From UBA11373 sp035291545 (GTDB taxonomy: Bacteria; Actinomycetota; Acidimicrobiia; Spongiisociales; UBA11373): 9,956 bases of DNA. Below are positions 1-4,688 of this stretch, one piece after another. Position numbers and translations under genes: made by a program. Each line of letters opens with the position of its first letter. Positions within the stretch are counted from its first letter, which is position 1. The notes below the pieces were generated by a model. That model was given only the letters and a program-made list of their open reading frames with translations, had not been told where the DNA came from and made no database searches. Location of the stretch: the NCBI GenBank assembly GCA_035291545.1, contig DATDRW010000013.1:1-9956 (forward strand). Direction: 5' to 3'.

Positions 1-537
1 CTCCTCCACCTCCTCGCCGCCTACGCGCCGACGGATCCCGACGAGCTGCGGTACCGCACCGAGATGCTCGATTTGGCCGCGGTGGCGCACGATCCCTTCG
101 ACCGCCACGAGTACGCACCGGGGCACTTCACCGCCTCCGCCTTCGTGATCCATCCCGACGGGGACCGGGTGCTGCTCGTCCATCACGGCAGGATCGGCAT
201 CTGGGTGCAGCCGGGGGGGCACGTCGATCCCGACGATGCGCGCCTCATCGAGGCGGCGGCGCGTGAGGTGACCGAGGAGACCGGCGTCGCCGACCTCACC
301 CCGATCGGCGACGGAATCGTCGACGTCGACGTGCACGTGTTCCCTGAGGGTTCGGGGCAGCCCCGGCACCTCCACTACGACGTGCGGTTTGGATTCGTCG
401 CCGGCAGCGGCACGCTCGCCGCCACCGAGGAGGTGCGGGACTGCCGCTGGGTCACCCCGGAGCAGCTCGTCGCCCTCGGGGTCGACCGATCCGTGCTCCG
501 CCCGGTGGGCCGGCTCCTCGGGGGCGGACGCGGATGA
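1..537 (+). CDS. NUDIX hydrolase (5' end outside window)
   Basis: The frame is open from base 1, so the real start lies upstream; the first ATG, at 64, falls inside the conserved N-terminal region and is unlikely to be the start. The visible 178 residues begin with a helical segment (LLHLLAAYAPTDPDELRYR) that this NUDIX subgroup carries before the barrel. A GHFTASAFVI strand follows, then WVQPGGHV (from nt 205) and the Nudix-box core REVTEETG (nt 262-285). The spacing between the first Gly and REVTEETG is one residue longer than the canonical GX5EX7REUXEEXGU. Members hydrolyse a nucleoside diphosphate linked to another moiety, using a divalent metal held by the box glutamates; the substrate cannot be read from sequence. 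The stop is TGA at 535-537, 20 bp before the next gene. Family assignment is secure; the specific function is unknown. Confidence 0.88.
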   Translation, partial: LLHLLAAYAPTDPDELRYRTEMLDLAAVAHDPFDRHEYAPGHFTASAFVIHPDGDRVLLVHHGRIGIWVQPGGHVDPDDARLIEAAAREVTEETGVADLTPIGDGIVDVDVHVFPEGSGQPRHLHYDVRFGFVAGSGTLAATEEVRDCRWVTPEQLVALGVDRSVLRPVGRLLGGGRG

Positions 538-545
538 GACGCCTC

Positions 546-551
546 TAGTCT
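546..551 (+). promoter_or_regulatory. Candidate -10 box of a leaderless promoter
   Basis: TAGTCT fits TAnnnT and ends six bases before the GTG at 558, so transcription could begin on the start codon itself. No SD-like sequence precedes that GTG, which fits leaderless translation, common in actinobacteria. No convincing -35 box is visible. A very similar hexamer, TAGACT, occurs at 8026-8031. Confidence 0.4.
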
Positions 552-557
552 CCGCCC

Positions 558-1046
558 GTGATCCGGCTCGCCATCCAAGCCGCCCTTCTCAAGCGGGAGC
601 CCTACGTGGTGATGGTGGTGCGTCCCGACGGGGTCGCCGACGGCGCCATCGTCCTCGCCGTGGTATACGCCCTCCTGGTGATCCCGCTGGTTCTGGATGG
701 GATCGGAGTCCTCACCGCAGCGCAGGTGATCCTCTACGGCCTGATCAACTGGATCGTCCTCTCCGGGCTCGTCTACCTGATCGGCAAGCACCTCCTCGAG
801 GGCGACGGCTCGTTCCCCGGCACGATGGCCGCTACCTCGATCGGGTACCCGGTGCTGCTCGCCGGCATCCTGCTGGCGCCGTTCGTGTCGCCGTTGCGGG
901 CGCAGTTGATCGCCTCGGTGTGGCTGGTGGCCACGGTGTGGATGGCGGCCCAAGTCGCCCTGGAACTGCCCCCGGCGCGGGCTGCCGCAGCCGCCGTCGG
1001 CGGGTGGGCGGCGTTCGTGGTGGTGTCGCTGCTCTTCCGGTTCTGA
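558..1046 (+). CDS. Small integral membrane protein, Yip1-like
   Basis: A 162-residue protein starting at GTG 558. It has about five hydrophobic stretches (roughly residues 27-48, 56-76, 95-110, 115-133 and 143-160) separated by short polar loops, with no signal peptide. The segment YLIGKHLLEGDGSFPGTM followed by a Gly-Tyr-Pro and a hydrophobic run resembles the Yip1 domain, in which a GG/GDGSF loop precedes the third membrane helix. Yip1 proteins of bacteria have no settled function. It lies 20 bp after the NUDIX gene with no SD, and a -10-like box abuts its start. Its TGA stop (1044-1046) also forms the left flank of the palindromic element that follows. The membrane location is clear; the family name is a moderate-confidence guess. 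Confidence 0.65.
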   Translation: MIRLAIQAALLKREPYVVMVVRPDGVADGAIVLAVVYALLVIPLVLDGIGVLTAAQVILYGLINWIVLSGLVYLIGKHLLEGDGSFPGTMAATSIGYPVLLAGILLAPFVSPLRAQLIASVWLVATVWMAAQVALELPPARAAAAAVGGWAAFVVVSLLFRF

Positions 1047-1205
1047 TGCCCCGTCACCTGACGTTTGGCGCGCTCATGACGGCCTCCGACGCACCCGGCT
1101 GTGTCCTCGTCCTCGACGCACGGTCTACTGCGCCTTCGTCGTGCGTTCTTGCCGGATGACGCCGTTGGCTCGCCCTGAGCATCGCCGACGTCACGTGACG
1201 GGGCA
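1047..1205. repeat. 159-bp palindromic element (MITE-like) before truA
   Basis: The ends are inverted repeats: TGCCCCGTCACCTGACGT at 1047-1064 and ACGTCACGTGACGGGGCA at 1188-1205, 17 of 18 positions complementary. Complementarity continues imperfectly inward, with small gaps, to about 1099 on the left and 1152 on the right (CACCCGGC against GCCGGATG). A further perfect 7-bp inverted repeat lies near the centre: ACGCACG 1116-1122 and CGTGCGT 1140-1146. The element is flanked by TGA on both sides (1044-1046 and 1206-1208), possibly a 3-bp target duplication, although a 3-bp match could be chance. There is no transposase ORF. It may be a non-autonomous insertion element or a large structured RNA region in the truA leader. 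It fills the gap between the membrane-protein gene and truA. Confidence 0.6.
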
Positions 1206-2007
1206 TGAGCTGGCCGTCTACCGGATCGACCTCGCCTACGACGGGACGGGGTTCCGGGGGTGGGCGCGCAACGCCGGGGTGCGCACCGTTCAGGGGAAGA
1301 TCGAAAGCGCCCTCGCCACCGTGCTCCGGGCGGAGGTCGCCCTCACCGTGGCCGGGCGTACCGACGCCGGAGTCCACGCCCGCCACCAGGTGGCGTCGTT
1401 TCCGACTCCTGCCGACGTCGACGAGGCTGCGGTGCTCCGCTCGCTGCGCACCATGCTCGCACCCGAGATCTCGATCCACGGTCTCCACCGGGCGCCCGAA
1501 GGATTCGACGCCCGGTTCTCCGCCACCCGGCGCTCGTACCGCTATTTCATCGACGAGGCGCCGTTCCACGATCCGCTCCGGTCGCGGTGGGTGTGGCACC
1601 TGGCCGAGACGCTCGATCTCGCCGCCATGAATCGGGCGGCTGCCGCCTTGGTCGGGTCACACGACTTCGCCTCATTGTGCCGGGCCGCAGAGGGAGGCAC
1701 GACGGAGCGAACGGTGGATGAGGCGGGGTGGAGCAGGGAAGGCACCAGGCACCAGGCACCAGGCACCAGTAAGCCACCGGCTACCGGCGTCCAGCTTCCC
1801 GCCTCCACTCCGCTCCTCATCTTTTCAGTCACCGCCAAAGCGTTCTGCCACCAGATGGTCCGCTCCATGGTCGCCGTGTGCGTCGACGTGGGTCGGGGGC
1901 GGGTGGCGGCAACCGCGATCCCGGCGATCCTGGAGAAGAAGGATCGCAACGCCGCCCGGGGAGTGGCCCCCCCGCACGGCCTGGTGTTGTGGGAGGTCGA
2001 GTACTGA
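1195..2007 (+). CDS. truA: tRNA pseudouridine(38-40) synthase TruA
   Basis: Converts uridines 38-40 of the tRNA anticodon arm to pseudouridine in the cytosol. From GTG 1195 the protein has 270 residues. YRIDLAYDGTGFRGW lies near the N-terminus, and the catalytic motif GRTDAGVHA has its nucleophile at Asp57. DARFSATRRSYRY and KAFCHQMVRSMV follow, and the C-terminus is GLVLWEVEY. Start choice is uncertain: GTG 1141 and ATG 1156 are in frame upstream, none of the three has an SD, and the family core begins only about ten residues after 1195. All three candidates lie inside the palindromic element. Residues about 181-203 (TRHQAPGTSK and onward) are encoded by a heptamer-repeat insertion between the strand ending WSREG and PLLIFSV, where relatives have a short loop. 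The frame and all core motifs survive, so the enzyme is probably active. Confidence 0.95.
   Translation: MTGHELAVYRIDLAYDGTGFRGWARNAGVRTVQGKIESALATVLRAEVALTVAGRTDAGVHARHQVASFPTPADVDEAAVLRSLRTMLAPEISIHGLHRAPEGFDARFSATRRSYRYFIDEAPFHDPLRSRWVWHLAETLDLAAMNRAAAALVGSHDFASLCRAAEGGTTERTVDEAGWSREGTRHQAPGTSKPPATGVQLPASTPLLIFSVTAKAFCHQMVRSMVAVCVDVGRGRVAATAIPAILEKKDRNAARGVAPPHGLVLWEVEY
1740..1809 (+). repeat. Heptamer repeat tract inserted in truA
   Basis: Four perfect copies of AGGCACC (1740-1767) are followed in the same 7-bp register by diverged units AGTAAGC, CACCGGC, TACCGGC, GTCCAGC, TTCCCGC and CTCCACT. The tract encodes about 22 extra residues in a TruA loop and preserves the frame. The same unit appears inverted at 2080-2100 and directly at 6521-6541. 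Confidence 0.85.
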
Positions 2008-2015
2008 GTCAGGCT

Positions 2016-2100
2016 CCGGATGCCGGATGCCGGATGCCAGATACCAGATACCAGATACCAGATCGGGCATCCGGTGTCTGGTGCCTGGTGCCTGGTGCCT
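2016..2100 (+). repeat. Intergenic heptamer tract with inverted halves
   Basis: The left half is CCGGATG three times (2016-2036), CCAGATA three times (2037-2057) and CCAGATC once (2058-2064). The right half is GGCATCC, GGTGTCT and GGTGCCT three times (2066-2100). CCGGATGCC at 2030-2038 (also at 2016 and 2023) is exactly complementary to GGCATCCGG at 2066-2074, so the transcript can form a long imperfect hairpin downstream of truA. No T-run follows immediately, so intrinsic termination is not supported. Confidence 0.9.
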
Positions 2101-2110
2101 TCTTAACCGA

Positions 2111-2141
2111 TTGGCGCCTTCCCCCAGCGCGGCAGTACCAT
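2111..2141 (+). promoter_or_regulatory. Candidate promoter of the rplM operon
   Basis: TTGGCG (2111-2116) could be the -35 and TACCAT (2136-2141) the -10. The 19-bp spacer is a little long. Transcription would start near 2147-2149, just at the base of the first leader hairpin. It lies between the repeat tract and the ribosomal protein genes, where a promoter is expected. Confidence 0.4.
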
Positions 2142-2148
2142 ACACCGC

Positions 2149-2189
2149 CGCCCCGCCCTGCGGGGCGCGTCTTTGTGCGCCTGCGCACA
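2149..2189 (+). promoter_or_regulatory. Two consecutive hairpins in the rplM leader
   Basis: CGCCCCGC (2149-2156) pairs with GCGGGGCG (2160-2167) around a 3-nt loop. Eight bases on, TGTGCGC (2174-2180) is complementary to GCGCACA (2183-2189). Both lie in the untranslated leader upstream of the SD-like GAGAGGG (2195-2201). Ribosomal-protein leaders often carry autoregulatory structures, and L13 leaders are known in other phyla. I do not recognise this one as a known family, and two GC-rich hairpins can arise by chance at this GC content. Confidence 0.45.
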
Positions 2190-2213
2190 CCCCCGAGAGG
2201 GAACGAGATTCCG

Positions 2214-2675
2214 ATGAAGTTGCAGAAGACGTTCACGCCGCGACCGGGCGACATCGAGCGCTCCTGGTGGCTGGTCGACGCCACCGATTTGGCCCTGGGA
2301 AGGCTCGCCTCCGAGGTGGCGTCGCTCCTGCGCGGCAAGCACAAGCCGAAGTTCGCCCCCCATTTGGACCTCGGTGACTTCGTGGTGATCGTGAACGCCG
2401 AAAAGGTGGTCGTCACCGGATCCAAGACCGACGACAAGCGCTACTACCGGCACTCCGGATATCCCGGTGGGCTCACCGAGGCGACATTCCGCAAGATGCA
2501 GCAGACCTTTCCCGAGCGCATCGTCGAGAAGGCCGTGATCGGCATGCTTCCCCGGAATCGTCTCGGCCGGGCCATGGCGCGCAAGCTCAAGGTCTACGCA
2601 GGGCCGGATCATCCCCATGCCGGCCAGGCGCCGCAGCCCCTCACACTCACCGCCCGAAAGGTCGTAACCCAATGA
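2214..2675 (+). CDS. rplM: 50S ribosomal protein L13
   Basis: A 153-residue protein starting at ATG 2214, close to the usual 140-150 for L13. Recognisable family blocks are WWLVDATDLALGRLAS near residue 20, LRGKHKPKF, VVIVNAEKVVVTGSK, YYRHSGYPGG, and VIGMLPRNRLGRAM toward the C-terminus. L13 binds 23S rRNA early in assembly of the large subunit. The frame stays open far upstream into truA sequence, but homology begins only at this ATG, and the upstream part is repeat and leader DNA. An SD-like GAGAGGG lies about 12 bases upstream. The TGA stop overlaps the rpsI start as ATGA (2672-2675), so the two proteins are translationally coupled. This is the standard L13-S9 pair. Confidence 0.98.
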   Translation: MKLQKTFTPRPGDIERSWWLVDATDLALGRLASEVASLLRGKHKPKFAPHLDLGDFVVIVNAEKVVVTGSKTDDKRYYRHSGYPGGLTEATFRKMQQTFPERIVEKAVIGMLPRNRLGRAMARKLKVYAGPDHPHAGQAPQPLTLTARKVVTQ

Positions 2676-3064
2676 CCAAGCCGCTCGCCATGACCGTCGG
2701 TCGCCGCAAGACCTCGGTGGTTCGCATCCGACTCCGTGACGGGAGCGGCAAGGTGACGCTCAACGGCAAGAGCATCGAGGCGTACTTCCCGACGATGGCG
2801 AACCAGATCCGGGTGTTGGAACCAATGCGGGTTGCCGGTCTCGAGGGCAGGTACGACGTCGAGGCCATCCTCGAGGGCGGCGGGGTGACCGGCCAGGTCG
2901 ACGGCCTCCGTCTCGCCATCGCCCGTGCCTTGATCGAAATCGACCTGAGTCTCCGTCCAGCCCTCAAGAAGGCCGGTCTCTTGACCCGCGATCCCCGCGC
3001 CGTCGAGCGCAAGAAGTACGGGCTCCGCAAGGCCCGGCGCGCCCCGCAGTACACGAAGCGCTAA
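2672..3064 (+). CDS. rpsI: 30S ribosomal protein S9
   Basis: A 130-residue S9. The N-terminal GRRKTSVVRIRLRDGSGKV and LNGKSIEAYFP are followed by VEAILEGGGVTGQVDGLRLAIARAL, whose GG-G-x-GQ and AI-RAL pattern is diagnostic. The basic tail ERKKYGLRKARRAPQYTKR reaches toward the P-site tRNA in the 30S subunit, and its C-terminal Lys-Arg is intact. It starts inside the rplM stop (ATGA), as expected for coupled expression in equal amounts. glmM follows after 34 bp, so the ribosomal pair and glmM may share a transcript; no terminator is visible between them. Confidence 0.98.
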   Translation: MTKPLAMTVGRRKTSVVRIRLRDGSGKVTLNGKSIEAYFPTMANQIRVLEPMRVAGLEGRYDVEAILEGGGVTGQVDGLRLAIARALIEIDLSLRPALKKAGLLTRDPRAVERKKYGLRKARRAPQYTKR

Positions 3065-3098
3065 ACGTCCCCGGCGCGGCACGCCGAAGGGAACCGAT

Positions 3099-4430
3099 AT
3101 GAAGAAGCTCTTCGGCACCGACGGGGTGCGCGGTCTCGCCAACGTCGAGCTCACCGCAGAGATGGCCCTCGGCCTTGCCCACGCCGCCGCCGACGGACGC
3201 AGCGGCACGGCAGTGGTGGGTCGCGACACCCGACGCTCCGGCCAGATGCTCGCCGCCGCGGTGCACGCCGGATTCAACGCGGCCGGATTCGACACCGCCG
3301 ACCTGGGAATCGTCCCGGTGGGGGCGGTGAGCCATCACACCCGGGCGAGCAATGCCACCTTCGGGGTGATGGTGTCGGCCAGCCACAACCCGGCTGCGGA
3401 CAACGGCATCAAGTTCTTCGGCCCGGACGGGGCCAAGCTCGACGACGACCGCGAGGCCGCAATCGAGGCCCGCTTCCACGCCGGGGGGTCCTGGGTCGAG
3501 GTGCGCGGCGAGGCCCTGGGGATCCAGGTGCCGATGGTCGACGCCGTCGATCGGTACGTGGCGTATCTGACGGCGCAGGCCGACTACCGGCTGGCCGGGA
3601 TCCCAGTGGTGCTCGACTGTGCCCACGGCGCCGCCTTCCTCGCCGCCCCCCGGTTGTTCTCGCATCTCGGCGCCGACCTGGAGACCATCAACGCCGAGCC
3701 GTCGGGGATGAACATCAACGACGGTTGCGGTGCGGTGTCGCCGGGGATGCTCGCCGGGCGCAGCGCCGGCCGTATCGGGCTCGCCTTCGACGGCGACGCC
3801 GATCGCTGCATCGCCGTCGACGAAGACGGGCTCGTGTGCAACGGTGACGTGATCATGGCCATCCTCGCCCGCCACCTGAAAGGGCGCAATGAGCTCCCCG
3901 GCAATCTGGTGGTGACCACGGTGATGTCCAACCTGGGGTTTCGCTTGGCGATGAACGCGATGGGCGTCGAGGTAGTGGAGACGCCGGTGGGGGACCGCTA
4001 TGTGCTCGAGCAGATGCGCCGCACCGGCGCCGGCCTCGGCGGCGAGCAGAGCGGGCACGTGCTCTTCCGCGACCGTGCCACCGGCGATGGGCTCCTCACC
4101 GCGATGCGCCTCCTCGAGGTGGTCGCCGCCACCGCCACCCCGCTCAAAGAGCTCCGCCGGGTGATGGTCGAGTACCCGCAGGTGCTGCGCAACGTCCACG
4201 TGAGGGTCAAGGAACGGCTTCCCGACGCCGATCCCGTGTGGGAAGCCGTGCGGCGGATGGAGAAGCGCCTCGGCACAGAGGGCCGGGTGCTGGTCAGGGC
4301 GAGCGGCACCGAATCGCTGGTCCGAGTGATGGTCGAGGCCCGCGAGGGCCACGAGGCCGCCGCCATCGCCGACGACCTCGTCCTCGTGGTCCGCAGGGAA
4401 CTGGGAGCCATACCCGGCGACCTGGGGTAA
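3099..4430 (+). CDS. glmM: Phosphoglucosamine mutase
   Basis: Converts glucosamine-6-phosphate to glucosamine-1-phosphate, the second step toward UDP-GlcNAc for peptidoglycan. The 443 residues match the usual GlmM length. KLFGTDGVRG is at residues 3-12. The phosphoserine loop SASHNP is at 93-98, with catalytic Ser95, and DNGIKFFGPDG follows. The metal-binding loop DGDADR is at 231-236, GGEQSGHV near 313, and the C-terminal phosphate-binding loop RASGTESLVRVMVEA near 400. GlmM enzymes, unlike hexose phosphomutases, carry FGTDGVRG and GEQSGH in these forms. An SD-like GAAGGGAA lies about eight bases before ATG 3099. The gene ends 61 bp before the glmS ribozyme cleavage site, so ribozyme action on a joint transcript would leave the glmM coding region whole. 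Confidence 0.98.
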   Translation: MKKLFGTDGVRGLANVELTAEMALGLAHAAADGRSGTAVVGRDTRRSGQMLAAAVHAGFNAAGFDTADLGIVPVGAVSHHTRASNATFGVMVSASHNPAADNGIKFFGPDGAKLDDDREAAIEARFHAGGSWVEVRGEALGIQVPMVDAVDRYVAYLTAQADYRLAGIPVVLDCAHGAAFLAAPRLFSHLGADLETINAEPSGMNINDGCGAVSPGMLAGRSAGRIGLAFDGDADRCIAVDEDGLVCNGDVIMAILARHLKGRNELPGNLVVTTVMSNLGFRLAMNAMGVEVVETPVGDRYVLEQMRRTGAGLGGEQSGHVLFRDRATGDGLLTAMRLLEVVAATATPLKELRRVMVEYPQVLRNVHVRVKERLPDADPVWEAVRRMEKRLGTEGRVLVRASGTESLVRVMVEAREGHEAAAIADDLVLVVRRELGAIPGDLG

Positions 4431-4433
4431 CCT
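4428..4433 (+). promoter_or_regulatory. Possible -10 box upstream of the glmS ribozyme
   Basis: TAACCT (4428-4433) overlaps the glmM stop and fits TAnnnT. It would start transcription near 4440, about 50 bases before the ribozyme cleavage site. There is no clear -35 and no extended -10, so this is weak. glmS may equally be read through from glmM. Confidence 0.2.
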
Positions 4434-4490
4434 GGCTTCGCCGTGGTGACACGGCAGACAACCGAAACCAGACCGGAGAACCCGAACTGG

Positions 4491-4640
4491 AGCGCCGGGC
4501 CTCGGCCGTGCCGAGGTGACGAGGAAGAGGGATCATCGAAGGATTCGGCGGATGCCCTCTCGGCCGCTCACGGTCGTTACGAGGCGGATCAAAGCCCGGG
4601 GGCGACCCCGGAACAGAGGCCGCAGCGAAGTGAGGCGGGG
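4491..4640 (+). ncRNA. glmS ribozyme: glmS self-cleaving ribozyme (GlcN6P-activated)
   Basis: The leader matches the glmS ribozyme in sequence and order. The cleavage signature is A|GCGCC, with cleavage expected between A4491 and G4492. P1 is CCTCGG 4500-4505 with CCGAGG 4511-4516. The conserved TGACGAGG is at 4517-4524. P2 is AGAGGG 4526-4531 with CCCTCT 4555-4560, enclosing ATCGAAGGATTCGGCGGATG, the conserved core. GGCG 4547-4550 can pair with CGCC 4493-4496 as in P2.2. P3 is CGGCCG 4561-4566 with CGGTCG 4571-4576, followed by GTTA. P4 is CCGGGG 4596-4601 with CCCCGG 4606-4611, closed by a GCGA tetraloop. GCGG 4584-4587 can pair with CCGC 4620-4623. In characterised examples glucosamine-6-phosphate acts as the cofactor for cleavage, and the 5'-OH product is degraded, which shuts down glmS. 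The position between glmM and glmS is the same as in Bacillus. The 3' boundary is approximate. Confidence 0.95.
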
Positions 4641-4649
4641 TATCCCCGC
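4635..4649 (+). other. Hairpin at the 3' edge of the ribozyme
   Basis: GCGGGG (4635-4640) pairs with CCCCGC (4644-4649) around TAT. It separates the ribozyme core from the SD hairpin. No T-tract follows, so it is not an intrinsic terminator. Confidence 0.5.
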
Positions 4650-4662
4650 GGGTTCCCCTCCG

Positions 4663-4682
4663 GTCTCCCGACGAAGGGAGAC
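4663..4682 (+). promoter_or_regulatory. Hairpin enclosing the glmS ribosome binding site
   Basis: GTCTCCC (4663-4669) is perfectly complementary to GGGAGAC (4676-4682) around the loop GACGAA. The glmS SD, AAGGGAG (4674-4680), lies mostly in the 3' arm, with the ATG at 4689. A seven-base-pair stem of this kind would hide the SD from the ribosome unless it is opened, so it may add translational control below the ribozyme. Confidence 0.5.
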
Positions 4683-4688
4683 ACCGCC

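Noticed and set aside
2016..2100. CRISPR array
   Set aside because: Units are 7 bp with no spacers, so these are simple tandem repeats, and there are no cas genes nearby.
1878..2213. N-terminal extension of rplM into truA
   Set aside because: The open frame overlaps truA and runs through repeats and the leader. L13 homology starts at ATG 2214.
2964..4352. 462-codon minus-strand open frame opposite glmM
   Set aside because: Another antisense shadow: low-complexity His/Arg/Gly composition, no family motifs, and full overlap with a certain gene.
4443..4688. An in-frame extension of glmS upstream to 4443
   Set aside because: The stretch is the ribozyme and leader. GlmS must begin Met-Cys for its N-terminal nucleophile, and a good SD precedes ATG 4689.
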